Assembly: GCA_029224185.1 (NCBI GenBank)
Contig: CM055191.1
Span: 23,118,257 to 23,182,256, forward strand
Reading direction: 5' to 3'
From: Karalla daura
Taxonomy: Eukaryota; Chordata; Actinopteri; Chaetodontiformes; Leiognathidae
Length of the DNA: 64,000 nucleotides
The notes under the pieces were generated by a model. The model ran no database searches, was not told the origin of the DNA, and worked only from the letters and a program-made list of their open reading frames with translations. A program made the translations under genes and the position numbers. Each line of letters begins with the position of its first letter. The stretch's first letter is position 1. Positions 24,060-37,040 of this stretch are shown piece by piece.

Positions 24060-25764
24060 ATGTATCTGTATCCAGCTCTGATGCCTCATATAGGAGAACT
24101 GAGCCTTGGCACTGGCAGCGCGTGAGCTGCACAGGATGTAGTGTGTGTGTGTGTGTGTGATGTATACGGCCTATAGGTGTGGCATGCACTGGCAAACCTC
24201 ACGAACTGCTTTTGTGATTAAGCACATTGATGTTACGCAACTACAGTATTTGTTACTGTTCGTTCCAGAGCTGCTGTGTTATTAACAAGGACACGTTTAG
24301 GAATAGCCACAATGATGTGCATGTACATTGTTTCAATTGCTTGGAGAATAGTCTAATAATTGAATAAAACAATTTTCAGTTGCTTTCTGCATCTCAAATG
24401 TCATTTTGCACAATAACGTTTAATCTGTTATTATTCATTATAACAGTCATACTTACTTGCCCTAGACAGAAACAGTGTAGACTGTGTTGGATACGGACTC
24501 AGCAAATACCATTGTTGATTAATTACGATAGCACAGTACGTAAGTGGTTGTGACAAGATGTCCTGTTATCAGTGATTTCAGTCTAATTTCCCTCTTAATC
24601 CTAGATGGGAGATAAAGCCTCTGCACTGCTCCCTGCAGGTGAAAGAGTTAGGTGTACCTCTCCAACAGTTTCACAGTTTAGCTTCGACATAATTATTCTG
24701 GAGCAAAATATTCAGTTAAATACGCATATATATATAGATATATAAATTCAGCAGGCTCTCAGGCAAGTCTGCTGAATACTCGGTCCTCCAGCCCCACCAT
24801 AGGAAATGTCTCTACGTGATGGAAACCGAGATGCACTTCGCGTCACATGACCGTTTCAGTGGTACAGTAAAACACCATTAAGGAACTTCCTTGATGGTGA
24901 GGCCATCGGAGACAGTTTTAATGTAATCAAATCAGAAAAGACAAACATTTACCAGCTTTTTTGTGGCTCGCCTTTCACGATTTTACTTTTACAGCTTCCT
25001 ATTATATCGTTTGAAAATCCACAAAGCCAGTCACTCACAATAAGCCGCCGGAGACCGATACAGTATATCAAATCTGGTTCAAATCACTGTAAATTGTGTG
25101 ATCATTTTAAGCAGTTGTGACAGGAAAATAACTTTTTTTCCTTCCATACAATTCTGGAATAGCTGTTGTTCGAGTGTGATGCTTGGGCAGCCTTTAAATG
25201 TTCTAAAACAAAGAAACATTGATAATGGCATTAGCATTCTTCTATGTAAAATTATTTACATTTCTGAAAACAGTGCAATAAAATACCTCATACACGCTCA
25301 TCTGTCAATTAGGGGTGTGTGTGCTCTATGCACGTGACACTTCGAGAATGTTAAAGTCCTTTGTCCTCCATCAAAAAATGGATAACAAAGACAGTTAGCG
25401 ACGAATTTAATTAGATTTTTAATGAGCGCTCGAACACATCTGGACTGACTTTTTGTTGAGCAAATTGCTTCAGTGAACACGGAAACATGTTGTTAAATTG
25501 TTTAAATGTCAGTTTCATTGTAGTCTTAATAATTGCAAATGCGACTTCATTTGCACCCATTTGATTTAATTACATATCATTTGGAAAAACGTAACAAAAG
25601 TATCAAGGAAAACCTATCAGATGGAACTTTAATTAACCCAACCTTAGAAATGGAAAAAAAAAGTGAGCCCTAAAATATGATGTAAGTTTCCTCTTGCTAT
25701 GTTCAATGCTACGTCGCAAACAATTAAAATAACAGATTCTATAGCTATTATGAGCCTTCAAAGG

Positions 25765-25768
<4 letters not shown>

Positions 25769-25855
<87 letters not shown>
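25769..25855. repeat. (GT)n microsatellite, about 43 units
   Basis: The longest pure dinucleotide run in the window. It is followed within 140 bp by a (CA)n run of opposite strand sense at 25,987-26,010. Confidence 0.95.
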
Positions 25856-25856
<1 letters not shown>

Positions 25857-27081
25857 TTTTAATTAATGGGACAGATTGTGAACGTTACACTGAGATAATC
25901 CTGACCTTCACCCTCCTGTGTTCTCACAGCAGCTCCACTCGTTTCCTACCCGCACTTTCTCAAGAGCTTTCCCAAACAAGAGGCGAACACACACACACAC
26001 ACACACACACAAAGCACCCCCCCACCCCCCCTCACACACCCTTGCTAAAAGGCAGACGTCCTCGATTTTCCGAGATTTACGCCGGACCCTGCTGCTTTAA
26101 GATTTACACCAAGCCTGCACAATCAGAAAACACAGACGGTTAAATTGGCGACTTGGCTGGACTCAAACACCTGCAGTCAGCAAGAAAAGGAGCCAGAGCG
26201 GCCTGCAGAGCCCAGCACTGCTTATCATACACTTTGACTGGCCTTCTTGATGCCCCGACATTGCTACACTGAGACGCTGTAATGTTGTATGTCACGGTGA
26301 TTAGTCTGCGGTCTGCGTTGTGTCAGTGGGACATGTTATATGTCACATAAGAATTTCAGTCAAAAAGAAATTTAGTCCAAGAGGAAATAAAGGAATCATA
26401 AAATCTTGCTATATTTGATCTATATCATTATTTTTATTTTTGAGCTTCCTATGGTGTAATTGTCAGACGGTATAGTCTACCCCATTGTTCTGCTGGCCTC
26501 CTGAAGCCAGCCTGACGTGTCCTCATCAGCCCTGTGTTAAAACATCCACCAGCTTGCTATCCTGTTGTAAATGGCGCCATTACCAGCCATCAATAATGCA
26601 GAGGGGGTAAGTACATGTAGCCATGCTACCCCCCCACCCCCGCCCCCCCAGGGACCAATAGAAACGGACATGATGGCTGTTTCCTCCTCGATGGTATTAT
26701 GTGACCAGGAGGAGTTTAAAAGGTGTCTGTTTGTTTATCCTAACACCCCCTCCTCCCCTCAGCCCCCCCCCCTCCCCCCAGTTATGCTCTCACATATGTG
26801 TGAATGCACACAGAGCCGGGGGCGTTGTCTCAGGGTGCACGCGCAGGCAGAAAAGAAACGCACATCTGACGTTATCACAAATGCACTGAAGGTCCAGAGA
26901 GTGGCAGAGAGGGAGCAGGCAGCATACACACACACACACACGCACACATGCACACACCACATGCTCTCACATGCATGCATGCGTCGTGCATCACATGATC
27001 ACACGCTGTGTGAGTGGGAGCCTTTGTGTGCTGTGTGCTGTAAGCATATAGGAGTGGAGGATGAGTCTGTGTGCATGTGCA

Positions 27082-27084
<3 letters not shown>

Positions 27085-27134
<50 letters not shown>

Positions 27135-27140
27135 GTGTGT
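27085..27140. repeat. (GT)n microsatellite
   Basis: The first of a cluster of GT arrays between 27.08 and 27.51 kb; related runs lie at 27,222-27,270 and 27,480-27,508. Confidence 0.9.
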
Positions 27141-28057
27141 TGGAATTCCTGGAGAAGAGGGAGGCTGCAACAAGGTAGACTGTTGATGCTGCATGTTTTG
27201 TTCACCAGACAATGTCAGAATGTGTGTGTGTGTGTGTGTGTATGTGTGGGTGAGTGTGTGTGTGTGTGTGCATGTGTCTGAGCATGTGTGTGTGATAGAG
27301 AGAGAGTGCTACTCTTACATGTTTCCATCCAGACAGAGCTGCGCATCCGTGTGGGAGGGGTTATGAGAACAATGATGGGGTCTCGTCTCTCCCTCCTCAC
27401 AAACCGTGTGTGTGAGCGCATGGGAGCACATGTGTGAAGACTGTGTGTGTGTAGGAGTGTGTCTGAGTGTGTGTCTGTGTGTGTGCGTGTGTGTGTGTGT
27501 GTGTGTGTAAAGCACTGGACTCACACATGTGGCTGTGGAACTGAAAGGTAAGGCTTTTTTCTTTTTCTTTGTCTTTGTGTTGCCGGAGTCTTTGCCGATC
27601 TAATTGGCTGCTTTTGATTTTGTCACAGATGGCTTAATATCTTTTTATTTAAGAGAAGATGCCTTCTCTTTACCGTCTCCCTCTTCATGTCACTCTGGAT
27701 GTTTGAATCCTTAATATCAAAGCTGAGGATGTGAACTGTCCGCTCATGTGTCTTTGTTCCCCTTCTCCAGACTAAGTGCGAGTGCTGCTAACCTTCCTAC
27801 TCTGAGCACTCAGGTACTTAGTGTGGCTAAGCTGGTTGGAATACATTAAAGAGCTTACTACTCGCTGCTAGGAACTTCATCATCCACACCTACCATTTGT
27901 CATGTGTCAGTTTGATGCTTGTGCATGTATTGCATTGCCCGCGGGCTGTGACAAAACCTCAGAGACAACATGCCCTCAGTCCCAATTTGTCCAAACAGCT
28001 TATGACAGAGTTCCCTGAGGATACACCCCCCATTTTTTATTGTCCTCACATGTTCAG

Positions 28058-28089
<32 letters not shown>

Positions 28090-28095
28090 CACACA
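28058..28095. repeat. (CA)n microsatellite
   Basis: A CA array with one A insertion. Further CA arrays follow at 28,540-28,560 and 28,690-28,738. Confidence 0.9.
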
Positions 28096-28685
28096 GTCGA
28101 ATGCAATGTAGTGCCTCTGCACTACAGTAGCATTTCCACATCAAAGATTGTCCCCCGCCAAAGGAGCTGTAATGGGCACTAAACTTTCCATAGCAATTAG
28201 TTGCAGGCCAATATTAGCTTCAGGGAGTGTGATAGGTGACATCTGATAGACAGAGGGGGACAGCAGGGAGGAGGAGGAGGAGGAGAGGAGCGGCTGCAGC
28301 AGATGAGAGGGAGAGAGAGAGAGAGAGAGGAGGGTGAGAGGTAAAGGGTCGTGGGCGGTGGAGATGAGGTGAGTGCACCGAGACGGAGGAGGAAGAGGAG
28401 GAGGATGATGGGAGAGAAATAGAGCACAAAGGAGTGGAGATGGCAGAGAGAGGAGGAGGAGAGTCAGCGTGGAGTATTTTCACACGCCTGGTTGCTCCCT
28501 GCAGACAGACCCCCAACCCAACCCCCAAATCCAAACCAAACACACACACACACACACACAGACCACAACTCTACCCCCCACCCCCACCCTCCACCCCCAC
28601 TCTAAGGGAGGCAGGCGGAGTGGCCCTTTGTTTGACATATAAGTGCACACAAAGGCATGCAGACCTGAAATAGCGCTGAAGAGGA

Positions 28686-28689
<4 letters not shown>

Positions 28690-28738
<49 letters not shown>
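28690..28738. repeat. (CA)n microsatellite
   Basis: About twenty-four uninterrupted CA units after GCGCGC. Confidence 0.93.
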
Positions 28739-28740
<2 letters not shown>

Positions 28741-30697
28741 CACATGCCGACACACTCTCATCAGGACCACTTCTGATTGGCTGAGACAAGCCTTCACGCT
28801 GCCACTGGAGAACAGTTATTTAAGATACAGAGGCAGAGGTGTCACTGATATTTCTGATCAGAAAGGGAATGTATAGGCCCGACAGACAGTGACTCAACTT
28901 AAAATAATGTTGCTTTCAAGAGCCGCCCTACAAAACCTTTGTTTCTAGACAAAGAGGAGACAGCTCACTCCGAGGCTGCTCCTCCAGAGACGATGCCATT
29001 CGGCCGTCGTCAGGATTCTTTCAGAAGACACAACATGTGTCGTCATGCTGGATGCACAGTTTTCAGCCATTGATTTTATTGTCTCCGCTTATGCATTTGG
29101 AAACCGGAGCCAGAGCGTCTCCTGCGGTGGCGGAGAGATGGTTTGATCCGTGCAGATTCAGAGTGAGCAGTGAGAGTGTCAGGCTGCATGCGGTCCAGAT
29201 CTGCAGAAAGTCACATGGCTGCAACATGGGTAAGGTGATGGATCAATGGGTGGATGGTAAATTGAGACCGGGGTGCTGATGACTCGATGCACCGGGGTGC
29301 CTTTTTGATCAAATCAGTCACAGGTTATATGTTGAGTGTGTGGCCCCTGGCCTGAGTGCAACAGCAGCACCAGCAGCAAATCACACTAAAACAAAGGAAA
29401 GCCTCAAATCCACCTGAGAGAGCAGGGCCTTACCGAGTCTCCTGACACCTTTTAGGAAAGATTAACCCCCAGCCATCTTTGTTTATAGAGCAGAGACACT
29501 TCTTTCAACAGCAAACTGAACAAGAGACAAAGATGCCGACAGATAGACAAAGAGGCAGAGAGAAATGGCAAGAAGGAGGAAAATCATACTTTTTTTCCCC
29601 TACATCCTACAGGAACAGCTTCTTCCATATTTCAGGGGGATCTTTTCAATGAGATGACAAGCTTTCTGCAGGAATCTGTGGTAAATGGATTTCACAGCAC
29701 ACTCCTCGCAACAGGGGATTTAGGGCGCTCGCGGGCAAGAGAGCAATATCTGCCACCAGAATGTCAGCAGTTTCCAATCCACCATTTGAACTGCAAAACG
29801 CTGTGGAACGCTCTATACAAGACAGTTCACGGCATTAGCCCCACTTGGCATCATGCAATCCAAAAAAAAAAAGAACTCCGCAGCAGAAAAATGTGAACGA
29901 AAGACAACATGCTGGTATGTTCATATGATAAGACTGCAGAAAAAGACAGACAGGGGTTAAGTCCGGGGGTATATGTGAAGTGTAAGGCAATTCTATTTAT
30001 GAGGGCTAAAGTCTTTGTGAACACGAGCAAGCCCAAATCTTGCATTTTTCAATATGTGAAGTTATTACCACAGCGCCTAATCCCACACTCTGTGCTTAGC
30101 TACTTAAAGAGGGAGGAAAAACTGTGTGTGTATCGGGGTGGGGGGTGGGGCGGAGGGGGGGCGGGGGTTTAATTCCAGCTGAGGATGGCAGGTATGCTAA
30201 CAGCAGATAAAACCTGACATTAATTGACTGACAGAGTTTGCTAGCGGGTTTTATCAGAGGCTATGCGTGTGTGTGTGCGCCCATGGCTTGCAAGAATGAC
30301 AGCACTTGTGTGTGTGGTCTTCTGAGTCCTCTTCTCCTCCATCTCTTTACTTGAGCCTTCCTTTCTGCTGCTTTTCACCTCCTCTGTTGGGTTTTAGATG
30401 TTGACCAGGTGCACCATTATATCCACAGCGTCAGTCTGAAAAGCCTCCTGATCCCAACGGAAAAACTGAAATCAAAGGGCATTTAAAGAAAAATAAAAAG
30501 GGGAGCTTGTGGGATTTCTCAAGAGATTCCTGTAGAGATCTTCAGATTTTCCTCCAGTTCAGAAATCGGCAGAGCAAAAAGAAAGAATGCATGTGGTACT
30601 CTGAATCCTAGCGGAGTGCAGGAGTCAATACTGAAATGATCCTGTCACTTGAAAGCGATGCGCTGGAAAGTTAATGCATTCTAGTATTCAAGGCCTT

Positions 30698-30714
30698 GTG
30701 TCTGTCTGTCTGTC

Positions 30715-30766
<52 letters not shown>
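30698..30766. repeat. (CTGT)n-(GT)n compound microsatellite
   Basis: Five CTGT units run directly into a pure GT array of about twenty-four units. Confidence 0.93.
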
Positions 30767-30767
<1 letters not shown>

Positions 30768-31326
30768 CAGTGAGCAGCCTGTGTCTGGTGCTTTTAGCAG
30801 TGCTGCGAGGCCACATTTGCCTTCATTTGAGGAGCAGACAGAGGTAATTTTGACCAGACCCTGGGCGCTCATCCTTCTATTCCCATCTCTTTTTAGGCTG
30901 CCCTAATTCCATATCCTCATTTCTGCTGGAGGAGGTAAGGGATCGTTGGAAGACAAAGTAGCGCATTCAGCGCGACTTAGACACATTGGAGCGTGCGGCG
31001 CCTCGCCGTGCTGCATTCTGGGCTTTATTATCGCTCATGCATTGAATATAGACTTCAACAGCAGATGTAGTTCAGGTGACTGGATTTGCCCCGGTTTGAG
31101 CTATCAAGGAAAAAAGCTCTTTTATTTTTCTCCGAAGCTTGTTCCTGTGAACACTGTAACATAGATAATGTGGCGTTTTGAATTTTCTGCTGTTGAAGGC
31201 TCTGACAAACCCCAAACTAAACTCTCTCTGGCTTCGTATCTCAGAGGAAGCAGGAATCTAAGACAGGCAGGCACACATCAAGCCCACACTGAAACCAAAA
31301 TGGGGTGAAGGAAAACATCTATATAT

Positions 31327-31328
<2 letters not shown>

Positions 31329-31372
<44 letters not shown>

Positions 31373-31463
31373 TGAGCGTGAGCATGCATGTGTGTGTGTG
31401 TCTGAGCGTGCGCATGCATGTGTGTGTGTGTGTGTGTGTGTGCGTGTGTGTGCGCGCGCGCGC
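31329..31463. repeat. (TG)n-based compound repeat
   Basis: TG arrays are separated by two near-identical TCTGAGCGTG-(A/C)GCATGCA spacers, ending in a CGCGCG run. The result is a small minisatellite built from microsatellite units. Confidence 0.88.
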
Positions 31464-31982
31464 TCAGTCATATGATCTGTGTATGACTTTAAGGACAACA
31501 GTACATTTCACAATCACTGGCTCTTGAGCTGGAGATCAGCTGGAGAAGCCCACGTCACTCCATGACCTTTCAAAGTGAGAGAGTGAAAACCAAAAGCCCA
31601 CATTCAGATCCACAGCTTTTCAGTCCTTTCAAGCTCAGTGGAACCTGCTGGGGCCAGGATGTGGTTTTTCAGCCAGGGGAGGACTTTGGAAAGGACATCC
31701 AATCTCTGCCATTATAAATCCATATGGAAGACATGGTCCTACTGATGACCCTCTCATGGCCGGGGCTAAACTTAAGACTCCTGTTTTGTCTCCCGTCATC
31801 CCCACACTGACCCTCCTGCAGCCTCTGCCTCTACTGGTCAGAGGCAGTGGCTGGTTTCTTCAGGTCCAATCAATGCTGATAATCATAGCTGGGATACATG
31901 CCGCAGGCGTACAGCTGTAAGATTAATGGGCTTATTACCAACGCAGAGAGCACCTCATCATAGCTGCTCCGCCTGGAGAGAT

Positions 31983-31985
<3 letters not shown>

Positions 31986-32062
<77 letters not shown>
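31986..32062. repeat. (CA)n microsatellite, about 38 units
   Basis: A long uninterrupted CA array, followed by AT-rich sequence. Confidence 0.95.
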
Positions 32063-32065
<3 letters not shown>

Positions 32066-33432
32066 TATGTACCATATCTATATTCCCTCATATAGAATTG
32101 GAAAAACGCCTTAAGTATTCACCTCCGTGGATGGATTCCCTTCTTATAAAAGGCCACACATCGTTCCAGTATATATGCAATCAGTGGAGACGGACTGCAC
32201 TCTCCTGAGCTCCATTTGACTAACGGGGAGACCACCGTCACCATCTGAATGAGCTCAGTCACTTCAGAGTTGCTGAATATTTATGCAATCAATTTTTCAT
32301 TATATACTTTTAAATGACTATATAATTGACTATTGTCACTTGCTCAGCTGTGACACGATCATTTTTGTTCATTCTCGACCACGACTGTATGTATAAAGGC
32401 AGTAAAAGAGGGAAAACATCCGAGAAGGTGAATGCTCTGTGGCGAGTGTGCGCTTGTGTGTCAGACACAGCACTGACGATTGTTGTGGAGGGAAAACAGA
32501 TGAATGGCTCTGACATTTAGCTCGGCGTTGCAGGCGGCCGCCGCGGTTGACGGGGAGGGCAGATCCAGTTCTCGCTGCAGGCCCGGGATCAGCTGAGAGG
32601 TAGGGATGAACATGTTTACTGGCTCTCTGCCGCCTGTTTACTGCCTCGCTGTGGAGACAAAGGTCAGCTTCATTTGGCTTTGATTGCGCCAGTCGGACCC
32701 GATGAATGAAGTTAGTGAGCTCCTCAGTTAAAATATCGCTCGCCAGAGGTGGCCTTACGGGAACCGTTCGGGATCCTGCCAAATATGCAATATGTCTGTC
32801 ATTGCACTTTGCGAATCATCGTCCCTTTATTGTTAAGAAATAACACCAACAAGGCAGAATAGGAGGAGGAAAAAACATCAATATCAGCTTTCCAATGCGA
32901 GGTGAAGAGAGAGGTCCTGGCTGCTCATTTTCCAACACAAATTTCCTGAGAATGTGCAACAAATAGGTTGGAATATTAACTATAACTCAGGGAGAACCAC
33001 TTTCGGGCTTGGCGTTACATCAGAGAAAGGGGAAATGTGAGACCTGGTACATGCACCGCACACTTATTATAAAAAAGTTTACTTCCAGTGAAACAACTCA
33101 CAGGTTAGTGTCTGCAGTCATATTCAGTACTATCGAGGAATTATTGGGAAAATATTTTGCCAGCAGGGAGCTACTGTATTAATGGCTGCTTAAAAACCTG
33201 TTAGTGGTTTCCACCTGCTGGTCGAGACCTTCCGATGTGAACACCAGCTACTTGTAAGATAATTCAATGAAAAGAGATTCATTAGATCTGGCCTCTAAAT
33301 ATTGCTCTAATAATAATGGTTAATAATGGTTGAATGACACACATGCTTTAGTGTGGCCACGTCTGCAAGATGTCAGTGCGTCCATTCGGCAAGTCCTGCC
33401 CCATAGGAGCTGCTTTCCCCCCTCTCTCTCTC

Positions 33433-33436
<4 letters not shown>

Positions 33437-33463
<27 letters not shown>
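33437..33463. repeat. (CA)n microsatellite
   Basis: A pure CA array of about thirteen units preceded by a CT-rich stretch. Confidence 0.9.
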
Positions 33464-33465
<2 letters not shown>

Positions 33466-34388
33466 GTCCCTCGGGACTTTGGCAGACATCCCGCTCAGTT
33501 AATCTGAGGGAATGAGCAAACTGTCCGTTCTCAAGGAATAACCACAGGAACCTCTGTTTTCTCTCCACCATCCCAAGCTTTCACTATCATGGCTGGAAGT
33601 TCTTATTCTATTGACAGCATCACCTCCGAACACACAACAGCCTCACGGCCACTGGCTGGGAGAGATTGTGTACGTCTGAGAACCTTTTAATTAGCTTGAA
33701 GTTCCGAGCAGCATTCAATCTGATAATCCTGCCTCTGCCTGTGCTCGTGTTGTGCGCACCTGCTCAGTGGCCATGACTCACTGTATTCAATTTGCATTTT
33801 CGCCCCTTTGAAGTATTTAGCAAATTACATCATTGCGTAAAACGCATTGATGTATTTTTTGGGCGGGGGGGGGGGGTTGCACAACTCACACCATAGTAGC
33901 CCCTTGCGGGATTAATCATTTAATCGCTATCTGACTTCATTTTTCTTCCATCATTTTCACATTAGGATTAATATAACAAGAGCTCTCTCCTTCACCTGAC
34001 TCAATCAGCTCAGCTATATTTCACTCTTATTACAGATCCTATCATTTAATGTGGCCAGGAAATGACTCCAGCCACAGCACACAGCCTAAAGGTAGTCACC
34101 GTCCCGACTTGAATTATTCCGCGGGATAGGATTATGAGAGTGACACACATTTTCGGGTACGCAGAGTCGCTGAGTTCACATGGAAGCTAATTAGGAGGAG
34201 GCTGCGATTTAATAGGTGGCGGTAATTCGGCCCCAATGCCTCCGCGGATGACAACTCAATTTGGTGGCTGCGGCACGGAGCGAGAGGGATGCGATGCGGT
34301 GTTCACCTCCCCATCTCTCGCTCCCTCTCTGTCCACCTTCACCTTACCCCATTCCTCCTTTCTCCTCCTGAACGCGTGCATGCGCACC

Positions 34389-34419
34389 TGTGTGTGTGTG
34401 TGTGTGTGTGCGCGCGCGC
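34389..34419. repeat. (TG)n-(CG)n alternating tract
   Basis: A TG array passes directly into GCGCGCGC. The strictly alternating purine-pyrimidine tract is a good candidate for left-handed DNA. Confidence 0.88.
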
Positions 34420-34793
34420 CAGCTGCCCGGGTGCTGCTGCTGCTGCAGTGTGCCACGCCTGCCAAGCATCCAGCGTGAGAGGCAAAGCCGCCGACAGCTG
34501 CGATACAAAGAGCTCCCCATCATGAAACCGTCGTTGACTCCGTGACCTTGGTCTGCTGTGACGTGACGCACAGCTTGCCGCGTATTGTTCCCAGACTGGG
34601 AGACACAGGTGGCAGTGTTTGTTACCAGCCTGACAGCCGGGACGACGTAAATGGGAAAGTGCATATGGCACACAAATCGACGGGGTGGATGACGGAAGCG
34701 TGGTTGAACTGGAGCTGTACATCTTTAAAGGTTCTTATTCGACAAAAGCTACCGTGGCTGTTCATGAAAATGCACAAGCTCATCTTCCGAGGC

Positions 34794-34797
34794 GTGT

Positions 34798-34830
<33 letters not shown>

Positions 34831-34831
34831 T
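34794..34831. repeat. (GT)n microsatellite
   Basis: A GT array with one A substitution near its start. Confidence 0.9.
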
Positions 34832-36123
34832 CACCGCACCTATAGCTGTGTGCCTGTTCCACAGTGTCTGCGCGGCTTCCTATGAGACCCTGCGCGCAGC
34901 CCATGCAGAGCGACAGACACAGACCAGTGGCTCCTTCTAATGAGCAGACTGTTGTTGCTCTGCCATGGGGACCCTGCTTCGAGGCTGGCACACCCCGCAC
35001 CATTTCCATCAACTAATTAAGCACTAAAAGTTGTCTGTTGGAAGTCGAGATTCCCACAAAGCATATGCAGAACGAAGCTGCCTCAGTTTTTCCACCCCTA
35101 TCTATCTATATTTGCATGCGCACGGAGGCTGGTAACGTCGGAGCCTGATCCACGTTTGGGCCCTCCACCAGCCCAGAAAGAAACAATCGCCTATTTATAG
35201 CCATTAATTATTCTTCCTGCTGCTCTGCCACCGTCCTGATGGACCTGCTGATACTGTCATCTCCACTTAGGGAAGGAAACGTGGAGCGTTCCCATGCTGA
35301 TTTAGAGATATTTGGTCTGGAGACGCACAGCCTGGAGAATGATGAGTCAACATACAGTTATCTGTTCGAAACTTTCAAAGTGTTTTCACAGCGACTAAAT
35401 TACCCCCGCATGTAAATTAATGTTAAAAATCTGAATTATTTTAAACTTCTTTCGTATATTTGGACAAATATTACCACTATTCTACAGCAGTTGACACATG
35501 CTATACATTTCCAGCACAGTGTTTTAACGTTTCCAAGTGTTGTAATAATTGTGCGTCCACTTAGAAATGACAGTACGATCATTGACAGTAGCTGGATCTG
35601 GTTTAAAATCAGTTAAAATGGTGGTATCTATATGATCGACTGAATTTGTGAATTCATGGCGACAAAAGTAACACATCTTCCATATGTTTTTCCTAGTTTG
35701 TTTCACACCAAGTGTGAAATGTATCTCTATTTAGTAATCTCCTGCATAAACACTGGCCTGAGTAAAGTTTAAATAGCATTAATTATTTACTGTCTGATAC
35801 ATTGAATGTGAATGAAAATCATCGTTATTGCGCAGCCTATGTTGCTGCCATGCTGTTATCCGCTGTTATCCACTGGGGCATTGACATTGTGACAGTGGAT
35901 GGATCGCGTAAATGGCTTATAACACTAGAAAACTACAATACTGGAATTATAACATATGAAGTCATTGGATATGGCATTTCAGGGCTGTCTGCCAGACTCT
36001 TCATTATTTTCAAATCTAAAAGACGGCGCTTCTTCTGGATCTCTGTGGCGCTATTATGCCGCGTTAACGACTCAGACTGCCGCAGGACCCGTGAAAGGGA
36101 GCGCTGGAGTGAAGCCGAGCAGA

Positions 36124-36126
<3 letters not shown>

Positions 36127-36159
<33 letters not shown>
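36127..36159. repeat. poly(C) homopolymer, 33 bp
   Basis: Thirty-three consecutive C residues, the longest homopolymer in the window, inside a GC-rich patch. Confidence 0.9.
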
Positions 36160-37011
36160 AGTCCCGCCCTCAGCTCTGTCGGCGGCGGATCAGAGCCGCG
36201 TTCAGAGAGATGCGGGACTGGCAGGCCGGCCGCCGTCAGCAGCATCTCTGTCACCTGTCCTGCTCGGGCAGCCAGCTGCTCCTCCTCTGATAAGGCCGGA
36301 CTTTATTCCGGGCCCTGAGAAATTCTGGACTCAATCTAGCCGCCGGCCCATCACGGAGCCTGTCTGCCTCCTCGCAAAATCTCACAGCCCCTGCCCCCCC
36401 CGTCTGTCAGTCACTCCGGCAGAGCTGCATGGCCAGAGGTGACGCGGTACGTTTAGATATACCTTTCGAAATGTATTTTTCACCTCGTGGCGCGGGTAAC
36501 GACTTCAGGTCTGTGGAGGACTAATCTGCATGTAATAGGAATTCATGCCAGACTTGATTCGCACAAGAAAGCCGAGACAGAGAGAAACACAGGGAAACAT
36601 CGGCTCAAGAATGAAGGGAGCTCATAAACAGTGGCAATCAGTCTGAAGACTCTTTACGTAAAGCAGCCCTTTTGATTAATATATAGATAAAGGAGAAGAG
36701 TGTGAACTGGCGACTCGAATCGCTCTCCCCGTTTCTCGGCCACCCTCATCTCCTCATTTTTTTCTCCCTCCGAAATGAATGATGTTGAATCAACGATGCC
36801 AGTGTCGGGCCTCGTCTGGATGACTGATCTGAGTAAAACACGGAGGGCTCCGCTTGAGAGACAGAAAGCTGCCTTTTGTTCAGCGGCGGCCGCGGTGAGC
36901 GGAGCGCGCTCTATTCCCTCCGCCTCGTCTCTTCCTTCCCCGGCCTGTCTGCGTAGTGCGGAGTAAGCACAGCTGTCTGAGAGAGCCGTGAAGGATGGAC
37001 GGCTCCATTGA

Positions 37012-37040
37012 GGGGGGGGGGGGGGGGCAGGGGGGGGGGG
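37012..37040. repeat. poly(G) run split by CA
   Basis: Sixteen G residues, the dinucleotide CA, then eleven more G residues. Confidence 0.9.

Larger units (their letters stand above)
19126..35500. other. Non-coding, microsatellite-dense stretch
   Basis: I find no supportable exon. The stretch has the highest density of CA/GT arrays in the window, about twenty arrays of 20-87 bp; many of the long apparent frames (CVCVCV, HTHTHT, SLSLSL) are their translations. Between arrays are unique segments such as 24.2-25.7 kb (AT-rich), 29.0-30.6 kb and 32.1-34.2 kb. Confidence 0.55.

Noticed and set aside
24745..24779. Short inverted repeat ATTCAGCAG with CTGCTGAAT
   Set aside because: Nine-bp arms with a 14-nt loop are expected by chance in a window of this size.
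26571..27281. 236-codon plus-strand frame
   Set aside because: It is mostly HTHTHT and CVCVCV from CA/GT arrays, with proline runs from C tracts.
29654..29896. 80-codon plus-strand frame with protein-like composition
   Set aside because: There is no recognisable motif, no splice context and no neighbouring coding-like segment; it is within chance expectation for this length.
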